Origin: JARRJY01 sp037388705 | GTDB lineage: Bacteria; Pseudomonadota; Gammaproteobacteria; UBA6429; Thiohalophilaceae | Length of the DNA stretch: 20,982 nt | NCBI GenBank assembly: GCA_037388705.1 | Contig: JARRJY010000067.1 | Coordinates: 1-20,982, forward strand | Direction of reading: 5' to 3' | Shown: positions 1 to 7,146 of the stretch, piece after piece | Numbering within the stretch: the first letter of the stretch is position 1 | Layout of the letters: each line of letters begins with the position of its first letter | Notes under the pieces: generated by a model | The model's database searches: none | What the model was told of the DNA's origin: nothing | What the model saw: only the letters and a program-made list of their open reading frames with translations | Program-made: the position numbers and the translations under genes

Positions 1-24
1 TTTACTAACTACACCTATTCCAGT

Positions 25-474
25 TTAAAATGGAATATCATCATCAAAATCCATTGGTGGTGGCGCATCACCCGAAGCACTACTACTCTTACTGGCTGCT
101 GCAGGGGCTGCTGCCTGAGAAAAATCTGTGCTTCCTCCGCGACTATCCAGCATTTGCATTTCGTTTGCGACAATTTCAGTTGTGTAACGATCCTGGCCGT
201 TTTTATCCTGCCACTTGCGTGTCTGCAATTTTCCTTCGATATAAACCTTCGAACCTTTCTTTAAATACTCGCCGGCAATTTCGGCCAGACGGCGGAAAAA
301 TACTACACGATGCCATTCTGTCTTTTCGACCTGTTCACCGGTATTTTTGTCCTTCCACGATTCTGATGTTGCTACTGATATATTGGCAATCGCTCCACCA
401 TTTGGTGAATAGCGAACTTCAGGGTCCTGCCCCAGATTACCGACCAGAATAACTTTATTTACACCCCGTGCCAT
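25..474 (-). CDS. ssb: Single-stranded DNA-binding protein SSB
   Basis: This 149-residue protein coats single-stranded DNA during replication, recombination and repair and recruits partner enzymes through its tail. Residues 1-110 form the OB fold, opening with MARGVNKVILVGNLGQDPE and containing the WKDKNTGE and EWHRVVFF segments typical of bacterial SSB. A short Ala/Ser-rich linker (about 115-138) follows, and the protein ends in the acidic tip MDFDDDIPF that binds SSB partners. The linker is shorter and less Gly/Gln-rich than in E. coli SSB (178 residues). The ATG is preceded by GGGGAG at good spacing. The gene lies 48 nt downstream of the MFS gene on the same strand, and its own terminator would fall outside the window. 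Confidence 0.97.
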   Translation of the reverse strand: MARGVNKVILVGNLGQDPEVRYSPNGGAIANISVATSESWKDKNTGEQVEKTEWHRVVFFRRLAEIAGEYLKKGSKVYIEGKLQTRKWQDKNGQDRYTTEIVANEMQMLDSRGGSTDFSQAAAPAAASKSSSASGDAPPPMDFDDDIPF

Positions 475-522
475 AACTCTCCCCTTACTCTCATACTCTA
501 CTTTAATTTAAAGATTTTATTT

Positions 523-1905
523 CTAAACTTCAGATGGAGAAACTGAATAGGCTGTTAAGGCATCCAAATCCAGTTCATCCAAATCTACTTTTAAATACGC
601 CACACCTTCAGCCGCAATGACCAGCGCTTCTACAACGCCTGTTATCCCCGTCAGTTGCGTTGCAATTTGCTTGGCCCTTTGTTCATCCATCACACCTACG
701 TTGAGCAGGTAACTGCTATGATAATCAGGTTGCGTCATCCCCAAGATCAATCCCAGCCATACCAGTGCCAGGGTCATATTCATCAGGAAAACACTCTCAT
801 TCCCCCACTGGCTGACACACCAGCCACCGCCAATCCCGCCAAGAAATACACCGAAAAACTGGGAAGTGGAATATGCTCCCATCGCCGTACCTTTGTGTGC
901 CGCCGGTGCCATTTTTGATACCAACGAAGGTAACAGCGCCTCCAGAAGATTAAACGCTATAAAGAATAACAATAACAGAAATGCCAGTCCTGCAAAACTC
1001 GCGGCGAACTGGAAAAAAGCCAGCTGGGTGAGCGCAACAAGGCCGATAGCAGCAATAAGCAACTGTTTTATATACTGTTTTTTCTCAGCAAGAAAAATAA
1101 ACGGGCTTACCACCACCATTGACAGCAATAATACCGGTAAATATACCTTCCAGTGCGATGCTACGTCAGCGGTGAATTGTGCTGCCAGAAATTCCGGCAT
1201 CACCACAAAACTGGCCATTAATATAAAGTGTAAAATAAATATACTGAGATCCAGGCGTAGAAGCTGCGGGTGACTTAATGCCTGGCCTATCCAGTCCATC
1301 TCAACCTGGGCATCACGACGAAAACGGCTCACTGCGGGCTTAGGAACTTTACTTACGACCAGCACAACGCCCACCATCGCCAGGATTGCAGTAAACCAGA
1401 AAATTCCTGAAATTCCAGCCCAGCCGTGGATTAATGGGCCAATTACCAGTGCGACGGCAAAAGAAGCCCCGATGCTGATCCCAATCAGTGCCATCACTTT
1501 TACCCGGTGTTCTTCCCGGGTGAGATCGGCTGCTAACGCCATAACGGCACTGGCAATAGCCCCTGCTCCCTGTAAACCCCGGCCAAGGATCACACCCCAC
1601 ATATTGTCTGCCATAGCGGCTACCACGCTGCCAATGATAAACACCAGCAATCCCCCAATAATCACTGGCTTCCGGCCAATACGATCAGAGAGCAATCCCA
1701 GCGGTATCTGGAAAAAAGCCTGGGTAAGTCCATATATTCCCAGTGCCAGCCCGGTTAGAAAAGGGGTATATCCTTCAATTTGCTTTGCGTAGAGCGCAAA
1801 TACCGGCAGTATCATGAATAAACCGAGCATACGGGTGGAAAAAATTCCGGCTAGCAAAAAGGCTACCCGCCGCTCAAAGCCGGACATGTGATTCGGTATA
1901 CTCAT
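523..1905 (-). CDS. yajR: MFS transporter, YajR type with C-terminal YAM domain
   Basis: This 460-residue inner-membrane protein belongs to the major facilitator superfamily. It has about 12 predicted hydrophobic helices and a clear motif A (GLLSDRIGRKP, residues 70-80) after helix 2. The N-terminal half aligns well from memory with E. coli YajR (GIYGLTQAxFQIPxGLLSDRIGRKP, LGRxLQGxGAIAxAVMAL). Residues about 397-455 form a soluble tail with an alternating beta-alpha-beta pattern, matching the ferredoxin-like YAM domain that defines YajR. The substrate is unknown; drug efflux is often assumed but not shown here. The upstream SD is weak; the start at 1905 gives an N-terminus of about YajR length, and an in-frame ATG at 1887 is the alternative. 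It is divergent from the regulator at 2245 and probably cotranscribed with ssb. Confidence 0.9.
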   Translation of the reverse strand: MSIPNHMSGFERRVAFLLAGIFSTRMLGLFMILPVFALYAKQIEGYTPFLTGLALGIYGLTQAFFQIPLGLLSDRIGRKPVIIGGLLVFIIGSVVAAMADNMWGVILGRGLQGAGAIASAVMALAADLTREEHRVKVMALIGISIGASFAVALVIGPLIHGWAGISGIFWFTAILAMVGVVLVVSKVPKPAVSRFRRDAQVEMDWIGQALSHPQLLRLDLSIFILHFILMASFVVMPEFLAAQFTADVASHWKVYLPVLLLSMVVVSPFIFLAEKKQYIKQLLIAAIGLVALTQLAFFQFAASFAGLAFLLLLFFIAFNLLEALLPSLVSKMAPAAHKGTAMGAYSTSQFFGVFLGGIGGGWCVSQWGNESVFLMNMTLALVWLGLILGMTQPDYHSSYLLNVGVMDEQRAKQIATQLTGITGVVEALVIAAEGVAYLKVDLDELDLDALTAYSVSPSEV

Positions 1906-1983
1906 TGAATATCAGGTTTTAGAATGATTTTAAACTGCCCATGATACTACCAGTTCCACGAATTTAACGAAATGCCCTGAAAC

Positions 1984-2014
1984 AGTTGCATCCTGAAACT
2001 GAATACATGCAACT
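1984..2014. repeat. 8-bp perfect inverted repeat, spacer 15
   Basis: AGTTGCAT (1984-1991) and ATGCAACT (2007-2014) are exact reverse complements separated by 15 nt. The repeat lies in the divergent MFS/regulator gap. The right arm shares its last bases with the next dyad at 2011-2026. There is no adjacent T tract, so a transcription-factor site is more likely than a terminator. The binding factor is unknown. Confidence 0.55.
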
Positions 2015-2026
2015 TGAAATCAAGTT
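2011..2026. repeat. 16-bp dyad AACTTGA-aa-TCAAGTT
   Basis: Two perfect 7-bp arms are separated by 2 bp, giving a compact symmetric site of the size bound by a dimeric helix-turn-helix regulator. It overlaps the right arm of the 1984-2014 inverted repeat. It lies about 34 bp upstream of the regulator's -35 box and about 105 bp upstream of the MFS start codon. An operator role is inferred from symmetry and position only. Confidence 0.5.
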
Positions 2027-2059
2027 TTAGGTAAAAAGTAGTAAATCTCATTAACGACA

Positions 2060-2087
2060 TTGTCAGAAGCCTTGCAAAACGTATAAT
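2060..2087 (+). promoter_or_regulatory. Sigma70-type promoter for the luxR-type regulator
   Basis: TTGTCA (2060-2065) and a consensus TATAAT (2082-2087) are separated by 16 bp. Transcription would start near 2094, giving a leader of about 150 nt before the ATG at 2245. This is the best promoter match in the upstream region. No experimental start site is available. Confidence 0.7.
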
Positions 2088-2152
2088 TCCGGCTGTTTAT
2101 TGAATTAAGCTGAGATGGAATGCTCATTGCATAACATCCATCAGGTTTACGC

Positions 2153-2170
2153 TATCGGATATACCGGATA
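2153..2170. repeat. 18-bp imperfect palindrome in the regulator's leader
   Basis: TATCGGATATACCGGATA is symmetric at 7 of 9 base pairs around a central TATA. It lies downstream of the predicted transcription start, so it could act as an operator that blocks elongation or initiation, or as part of an RNA structure. GGATA recurs at 2157, 2166 and 2193, and TATCC occurs at 2183, so alternative RNA pairings are possible, for example TTATCC 2182-2187 with GGATAA 2193-2198. Confidence 0.4.
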
Positions 2171-2244
2171 GGAAGAGGGTATTATCCAACGGGGATAAGA
2201 ATCAATACAAGGCCTCCCGTCGGCGATAGGAAAATTAAAACAAT

Positions 2245-2916
2245 ATGGGTGTGGGGATGTTAACGGGATTGCATGTCAATATTATCGGGCCACAGTACCT
2301 GCAAAACACTTTGCTGGCCTCTTTTCTGGAAGAACAAACCAGGGTCCGATGCCATGTCTTCGATGCCAGCAAGGAAGTCCCAAAATCACTCAAACATGAC
2401 ACCACCCCGGTATTGACCCTGATTGATGGCAATAATGACAACCAGCAGTATAAGCCACTGGAAATATTCAGTTTTTGCCGGGGTCAACTGGGAAACCAGG
2501 ACCTGTTTGCTTTTTACAATGCTCACAAGGGCAGCGAACTCGAAGAACTGGCGGCAAGCCTGGAAATCCATGGCCTGTTCTATGGTGACGTCAGCCAGGA
2601 AAACCTGTGCAAGGGCATACAGGCTATTTACGATGGAGAGCTGTGGTTACCGCGCAGGATTATCATTGAGCAACTACAGCGTCTCAAGAGAAATTCCAAG
2701 CTGTTCCCCGGAAATGGCAAAAGCCACAACCTGCTCACGGCACGTGAGATAGAAATCCTTAACCTGATTGCGACTGGTGCCAAAAACACGGACATCGCCA
2801 GTAATTTATGCCTGAGCGTCCACACCATAAAAACGCATATCTATCATATTTACAAGAAAATTGACGTCAGCAACCGCATGCAGGCGGTTAACTGGGCCAG
2901 TAATAACCTTCAATAA
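2245..2916 (+). CDS. LuxR/NarL-family regulator, CsgD/VpsT-like
   Basis: This 223-residue protein is a probable DNA-binding transcription factor. Residues about 162-223 form a LuxR-type helix-turn-helix (LLTAREIEILNLIATGA, then IKTHIYHIYKKIDVSNRMQA, ending NWASNNLQ) closely resembling CsgD. The N-terminal half looks like a degenerate receiver: an Asp (D61) ends a hydrophobic strand, but the usual N-terminal acidic pair is absent and the conserved Lys is not evident. Before the HTH is W134-L-P-R137, at the place where VpsT carries its W[F/L/M][T/S]R c-di-GMP motif; the third position is Pro instead of Thr/Ser. The start at 2245 has AGGA 13 nt upstream, rather far; an ATG at 2257 is in frame. 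It is divergent from the MFS gene and upstream of uvrA. Its target genes are unknown. Confidence 0.88.
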   Translation: MGVGMLTGLHVNIIGPQYLQNTLLASFLEEQTRVRCHVFDASKEVPKSLKHDTTPVLTLIDGNNDNQQYKPLEIFSFCRGQLGNQDLFAFYNAHKGSELEELAASLEIHGLFYGDVSQENLCKGIQAIYDGELWLPRRIIIEQLQRLKRNSKLFPGNGKSHNLLTAREIEILNLIATGAKNTDIASNLCLSVHTIKTHIYHIYKKIDVSNRMQAVNWASNNLQ

Positions 2917-2940
2917 TCACTGGAATTGGCGCCAGTTAAC
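2887..2940. repeat. Nested inverted repeat spanning the regulator stop codon
   Basis: GTTAACTGG (2887-2895) and CCAGTTAAC (2932-2940) are a perfect 9-bp inverted repeat. Between them CCAGT (2897-2901) and ACTGG (2919-2923) can also pair, so the whole stretch can form one long interrupted stem, or two local hairpins (ACTGG-g-CCAGT and ACTGG-N8-CCAGT). No T tract follows directly; T5 at 2955-2959 begins 15 nt later. It may be a weak terminator, an operator upstream of uvrA, or an mRNA 3'-end structure. Confidence 0.45.
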
Positions 2941-2957
2941 AAAACACCAGATACTTT

Positions 2958-2987
2958 TTGCCTCTTATCATCCCAAGCGAGTATGAT
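2958..2987 (+). promoter_or_regulatory. Probable uvrA promoter
   Basis: TTGCCT (2958-2963) and TATGAT (2982-2987) are 18 bp apart and would start transcription near 2994, about 25 nt before the uvrA ATG. AAAGG (3008-3012) supplies an SD 6 nt from the ATG. No good LexA box (CTGT-N8-ACAG) overlaps the promoter. Confidence 0.55.
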
Positions 2988-3018
2988 TACGGGTTGCACT
3001 TTGAGGTAAAGGTTTTTC

Positions 3019-5865
3019 ATGGATACTATCCACATCCGCGGGGCACGAACCCACAATTTAAAAAATGTCGATCTTGATTTGCCGCGTGACAAGTTGATCG
3101 TGATTACTGGTCTGTCCGGCTCCGGTAAATCATCACTGGCTTTTGATACTATTTACGCTGAAGGTCAGCGGCGCTATGTAGAATCCCTGTCAGCCTATGC
3201 ACGTCAGTTTCTTTCGGTAATGGAAAAACCTGATGTCGATCACATTGAAGGTTTATCTCCAGCAATTTCCATCGAGCAAAAATCCACCTCGCACAATCCG
3301 CGTTCAACCGTCGGCACAATCACGGAAATTTACGATTATTTGCGCCTGTTGTTTGCCCGTGCCGGGGAACCACGTTGTCCTGAACATGGTATTACCCTGG
3401 ATGCACAAACTGTCAGCCAGATGGTCGATCATATCCTTGACCTCCCGGAAGGTACCAGGTTGATGATGCTCTCTCCCGTTATCGAGGGACGTAAAGGTGA
3501 ACATGAACAGGTGTTTGAATCATTACGTAGTGATGGATTTATTCGTGCCCGAGTTGATGGCAAGGTAATCGAGCTGGATGAAGTCAAAAAGCTGGAGAAA
3601 AACAAAAAACATACCATTGAAGCCGTTGTCGATCGTTTCAAGGTGCGTGAAGACATTAAAACCCGTTTGGCTGACTCTATCGAAACGGCATTGAATTTAT
3701 CGGGTGGTAATATTCGCATCGCACCGATGTCAGATGATGATAATGTTGGGGAACAGGTTTTTTCCGCCAACTTTGCCTGTCCGGAATGTGGTTACTCACT
3801 GACTGAACTTGAACCACGTTTGTTCTCTTTTAATAATCCCGCTGGCGCATGTCCATCCTGTGATGGGCTCGGCCATCAGCAATTTTTTGATCCGGAACGC
3901 GTTGTTACTCATCCTGAATTATCCCTGAGCAGTGGCGCGATTCGCGGCTGGGATCGTCGCAACGTTTATTACTTCCAGATGTTATTGTCACTGTCAAAAC
4001 ATTATGACTTTGATATGGATACACCGTTCGAAAAGTTACCGAAAAAAATTCAAAAAGTCGTGCTTTATGGAAGCGGCACTGAAAAGATCAAGTTTACCTA
4101 TTACAACGATCGTGGTGGTGAACATCGCAAGAACCAGCCTTTTGAAGGTGTCATTCATAATATGTCACGACGTTACCGTGACACGGAATCCAACGTGGTA
4201 CGTGAAGAACTGGCCAAATATATTAACCTGCAACCTTGTCCTGACTGTCACGGAACTCGTCTTAATGAAGCTGCTCGCTTTGTTTTTATACTGGATAAAA
4301 CCCTGCCAGAAGTAACTGCCATGCCGATCGAAACGGCACAACAGTTTTTTTCCGAACTATCGCTACCTGGTCATCGAGGTGAAATCGCGGCCAAGATTGT
4401 TAAAGAAATCAGTCAGCGCCTGGATTTCCTGGTCAACGTGGGGCTGGAATACCTGACCCTGGATCGTAGCGCGGACACCCTTTCCGGTGGTGAAGCGCAA
4501 CGTATTCGACTGGCTAGCCAGATTGGTGCCGGCCTGGTGGGCGTGATGTATGTACTCGATGAACCTTCAATCGGCTTACATCAACGTGATAACACTCGCC
4601 TGTTAAACACGTTAACTTATCTGCGGGACCTGGGTAATACCGTAATCGTGGTTGAACATGATGAGGAAGCCATACAAACAGCAGACTATGTTGTTGATAT
4701 TGGTCCGGGTGCAGGGGTACATGGTGGTGAAATTGTTGCACAGGGTACACCCCATGAAGTCATGAGTAATAAGAACTCGCTTACAGGCCAGTACCTTAAT
4801 GGTACAAAAGCTATCGCGATTCCAGAAAAACGCACTGAACCTGGAGAGCATTTCCTGTCAATTCAAGGTGCCACAGGTAACAACCTGAAAGAAGTAGATA
4901 TTGATATCCCGGTAGGATTAATGACCGCTATTACCGGTGTTTCTGGCTCAGGCAAATCCACCCTGATTAACGATACCCTGTATCGCCATGCCGCCAAGGA
5001 AATCAACAAGGCCAGCACACCGCCTTCACCCTGCAGGGAAATTGTTGGTCTTGGTCAGTTCGACAAGGTCGTAGATATTGATCAAAGCCCGATAGGACGC
5101 ACCCCGCGTTCCAACCCGGCTACCTATACCGGTTTGTTTACACCCATCAGGGAGATCTTTGCCGGTACCCAGGAAGCCCGTTCACGCGGTTATTCACCCG
5201 GGCGTTTCAGTTTTAATGTCAAAGGTGGTCGCTGTGAAGCTTGCCAGGGTGACGGGGTTATCAAGGTAGAAATGCACTTCCTGCCTGATATTTATGTTCC
5301 CTGTGATGTCTGTCATGGTAAACGCTACAACCGCGAAACACTGGAAGTAAAATACAAAGGTAAGAACATCTATGAAGTACTGGAAATGACGGTTGAAGAT
5401 GCACTTTCCTTCTTCGAAGCCATCCCCGTGGTTAAACGTAAATTACAAACCTTAATGGATGTTGGTTTAAGTTATATTACCCTGGGCCAAAATGCGACTA
5501 CGCTATCAGGTGGTGAGGCTCAACGCGTCAAATTATCGCGTGAACTTTCCAAGCGTGATACCGGTAATACGTTGTATATCCTGGATGAACCAACCACCGG
5601 GTTACATTTTCATGATATTGAACAATTACTGGCTGTACTCCATCGCCTGCGTGATCATGGCAATACTATTGTGGTGATAGAACACAACCTGGATGTAATA
5701 AAAACAGCTGACTGGATAATTGATATGGGCCCCGAAGGTGGTAACAAGGGCGGTGAACTGGTCTGTTGTGGTACCCCGGAAACGGTAGCAAACAGTAAAA
5801 AATCACATACCGGTCAATACTTAAAGCCACTGCTAAAAAAACAGCTAAAGAAAAAGGCGGGATAA
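3019..5865 (+). CDS. uvrA: Excinuclease ABC subunit A
   Basis: UvrA (948 residues; E. coli 940) is the damage-sensing ATPase of nucleotide excision repair; as a dimer it loads UvrB at lesions. It has two ABC modules. The first has Walker A GLSGSGKSS (31-39), zinc cysteines C254/C257/C278/C281 and signature LSGGEAQ (from 488). The second has Walker A GVSGSGKST (640-648), the C739-X2-C742-X19-C762-X2-C765 zinc hairpin needed for damage recognition, and signature LSGGEAQ (from 829). Walker B segments VLDEPSIGLH and ILDEPTTGLH are intact. The C-terminus is a lysine-rich tail (LLKKQLKKKAG). The gene has its own promoter and ends one base from the convergent TPR gene. Confidence 0.98.
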   Translation: MDTIHIRGARTHNLKNVDLDLPRDKLIVITGLSGSGKSSLAFDTIYAEGQRRYVESLSAYARQFLSVMEKPDVDHIEGLSPAISIEQKSTSHNPRSTVGTITEIYDYLRLLFARAGEPRCPEHGITLDAQTVSQMVDHILDLPEGTRLMMLSPVIEGRKGEHEQVFESLRSDGFIRARVDGKVIELDEVKKLEKNKKHTIEAVVDRFKVREDIKTRLADSIETALNLSGGNIRIAPMSDDDNVGEQVFSANFACPECGYSLTELEPRLFSFNNPAGACPSCDGLGHQQFFDPERVVTHPELSLSSGAIRGWDRRNVYYFQMLLSLSKHYDFDMDTPFEKLPKKIQKVVLYGSGTEKIKFTYYNDRGGEHRKNQPFEGVIHNMSRRYRDTESNVVREELAKYINLQPCPDCHGTRLNEAARFVFILDKTLPEVTAMPIETAQQFFSELSLPGHRGEIAAKIVKEISQRLDFLVNVGLEYLTLDRSADTLSGGEAQRIRLASQIGAGLVGVMYVLDEPSIGLHQRDNTRLLNTLTYLRDLGNTVIVVEHDEEAIQTADYVVDIGPGAGVHGGEIVAQGTPHEVMSNKNSLTGQYLNGTKAIAIPEKRTEPGEHFLSIQGATGNNLKEVDIDIPVGLMTAITGVSGSGKSTLINDTLYRHAAKEINKASTPPSPCREIVGLGQFDKVVDIDQSPIGRTPRSNPATYTGLFTPIREIFAGTQEARSRGYSPGRFSFNVKGGRCEACQGDGVIKVEMHFLPDIYVPCDVCHGKRYNRETLEVKYKGKNIYEVLEMTVEDALSFFEAIPVVKRKLQTLMDVGLSYITLGQNATTLSGGEAQRVKLSRELSKRDTGNTLYILDEPTTGLHFHDIEQLLAVLHRLRDHGNTIVVIEHNLDVIKTADWIIDMGPEGGNKGGELVCCGTPETVANSKKSHTGQYLKPLLKKQLKKKAG

Positions 5866-5866
5866 T

Positions 5867-6343
5867 TTATGCGACCTTGTAAATAAGGTATGAAATTTTC
5901 CCGAGTATTATGTTCAGCAGGTTCTTTCGTGACAGGAATCCCAGCACAGGTTTTCGCCTTAAACCAAGTGCCCGGCGTAAATGAATCAGCTGAGTATCAT
6001 AAGGATCAATAGCACGCCCCTGGGCAATCGCTTTAAGTGCCATTTCTCTTTTGCCATACTTGCTGGCCACGTATCCCAGGTTATAAAACACATCTGTATG
6101 GAGATTTTCTTCCTCTGCGGCCTTAAGACATTTTTTAAAACCAAGCTGCTTGTCATGAAGATGAAATAATGTACGGCCGCAATATGACAAGTACTTATTC
6201 TTGTTATCCCTGTCCTCAGAATTAAAAGCAATTAAAAAGTGGGACAGGGCTTCGGCATAGTCTTCCCGATTAAAATATTGAAATCCTTCAACAAAAGAAG
6301 GATGGTATTGCGAAGGGTTTTTTAACTCTTTGTATATAGTCAC
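5867..6343 (-). CDS. Small tetratricopeptide-repeat protein, function unknown
   Basis: This 158-residue protein has no signal peptide or obvious membrane helix and is probably cytoplasmic. About three TPR helix pairs can be placed: residues 16-45, 51-82, and a canonical one at 83-114 (VFYNLGYVASKYGKREMALK, then P114). A conserved-looking basic tail follows (LRRALGLRRKPVLGFLSRKN, residues 122-141), ending in a hydrophobic stretch. TPR proteins bind partner proteins, but no partner is evident here. AAAGGAG and AGGGAA precede the ATG, and a good promoter lies at 6375-6402. It is downstream of the SAM enzyme gene on the same strand with a 77-nt gap, and its 3' end converges on uvrA with one base between stop codons. 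Confidence 0.8.
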   Translation of the reverse strand: MTIYKELKNPSQYHPSFVEGFQYFNREDYAEALSHFLIAFNSEDRDNKNKYLSYCGRTLFHLHDKQLGFKKCLKAAEEENLHTDVFYNLGYVASKYGKREMALKAIAQGRAIDPYDTQLIHLRRALGLRRKPVLGFLSRKNLLNIILGKISYLIYKVA

Positions 6344-6374
6344 TTCCCTGCTCCTTTACGCAATGACTTGCCAC

Positions 6375-6402
6375 ATTTTACATGCTGAACAGGCACTGAC
6401 AA
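6375..6402 (-). promoter_or_regulatory. Probable promoter of the TPR gene
   Basis: On the minus strand, TTGTCA (complement of 6397-6402) and TAAAAT (complement of 6375-6380) are separated by 16 bp. The start would be near 6368, leaving a leader of about 25 nt that contains AAAGGAG. The TPR gene can therefore be expressed independently of the SAM enzyme gene upstream. Confidence 0.55.
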
Positions 6403-6420
6403 GTAGCTTTAAAAATAAAA

Positions 6421-7140
6421 TTACTCGATATCGATAGCGCTGCCAACCTGCAAAGATAGTTGCTGCATGGCACTTCCCTGGTTAACGGCAATTTCAACAA
6501 GACCGTTGGAATTGAAATACCAGAAGGCCTCTCCCCTGGTGACCATCGAAAAGGTCTCAGCGTAATGTAACTCCCGCCCCATCACAATTAGCTTATTCTG
6601 CTCTGAGAGATTCCCGGCTTGAATACCTGTCATGGCATTACCATAATGATCAAGGTAAATAACCTGGTACAGATCATCGGCTACAGTAATATCCCGGCTT
6701 TCCAGAAGACGGTTCTCAGGCATCTCCCAACTGGTTAGCATTGCTGCCACGGGGGCAAACAAGTCCCGTCCATGAAAGCTGCTAGACATACTGGCAGGTC
6801 GCCACAGGATTTCATAGCGTTGCACCTCGTCAGCCTGTTTCTCAATAACGTTAAACAATCCATTATCAGGACCAATAAACCAGCGCCCATCAGCCTGTAC
6901 CATGTAAGGCATCCGTTCAGGATGACCCACGCCAGGGTCAACCACGGAAATAAAAACTGTGTCTTGCGGGAATTGTTTGACCAGTGATGCTAAAAGGTAG
7001 GATGCAGCAACAGTGTCGAATGATGGCACATCGTGCATAAGATCAATAACAGGTATGCCCGGCGCCTTTTCACACAACACGGCTTTGATTTGCCCTACGT
7101 AAGGGCCATTCCAGCCAAAATCTGTGAATAACACGATCAT
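6421..7140 (-). CDS. S-adenosyl-L-methionine hydroxide adenosyltransferase (DUF62 family)
   Basis: This 239-residue enzyme is predicted to hydrolyse S-adenosylmethionine to adenosine and methionine. The family signature is complete: N-terminal MIVLFTDFG, GPYVGQ, SVVDPGVG, FIGPDNGLF, SSFHGRDLFAP, LDHYGNAMTG and a C-terminal NSNGLVEIAV barrel segment. D68, R76 and H123 occupy the places of the Asp-Arg-His triad of the hydroxide enzymes, which argues against a fluorinase or chlorinase. The reading frame opens earlier, at a TTG at 7221, but that codon lies inside the terminator hairpin of the ribosomal operon; the ATG at 7140 matches the family's N-terminus exactly. There is no good SD at this ATG (see the promoter at 7147-7174). 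It is cytoplasmic. The physiological role of these enzymes is still debated. Confidence 0.92.
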   Translation of the reverse strand: MIVLFTDFGWNGPYVGQIKAVLCEKAPGIPVIDLMHDVPSFDTVAASYLLASLVKQFPQDTVFISVVDPGVGHPERMPYMVQADGRWFIGPDNGLFNVIEKQADEVQRYEILWRPASMSSSFHGRDLFAPVAAMLTSWEMPENRLLESRDITVADDLYQVIYLDHYGNAMTGIQAGNLSEQNKLIVMGRELHYAETFSMVTRGEAFWYFNSNGLVEIAVNQGSAMQQLSLQVGSAIDIE

Positions 7141-7146
7141 CAGCTT

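Larger units (their letters stand above)
1906..2244. promoter_or_regulatory. 339-bp divergent intergenic region between MFS gene and luxR-type regulator
   Basis: No credible ORF or structural RNA is seen here. It must hold the start signals for both the minus-strand MFS-ssb pair and the plus-strand regulator. On the plus strand there is a clear promoter at 2060-2087. On the minus strand I found no convincing -35/-10 pair; TAGTAT (complement of 1944-1949) is the best -10 candidate but lacks a good -35. The region also contains inverted repeats at 1984-2014, 2011-2026 and 2153-2170, listed separately, which look like protein-binding sites. Confidence 0.7.

Noticed and set aside
30..452. 140-codon plus-strand open frame opposite ssb
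   Set aside because: It has no recognisable domain or SD and lies fully antisense to the well-supported ssb gene. It is a shadow frame.
866..1273. 135-codon plus-strand open frame opposite the MFS gene
   Set aside because: Low-complexity composition (runs of Asn, Ala) and complete overlap with the MFS coding region indicate a shadow frame.
2920..2935. CTGG-N8-CCAG as a LexA/SOS box for uvrA
   Set aside because: Spacing matches LexA sites, but the CTGT/ACAG consensus is broken in both half-sites and the interior is GC-containing rather than AT-rich. It also lies upstream of the -35 rather than over the promoter. SOS control cannot be claimed.
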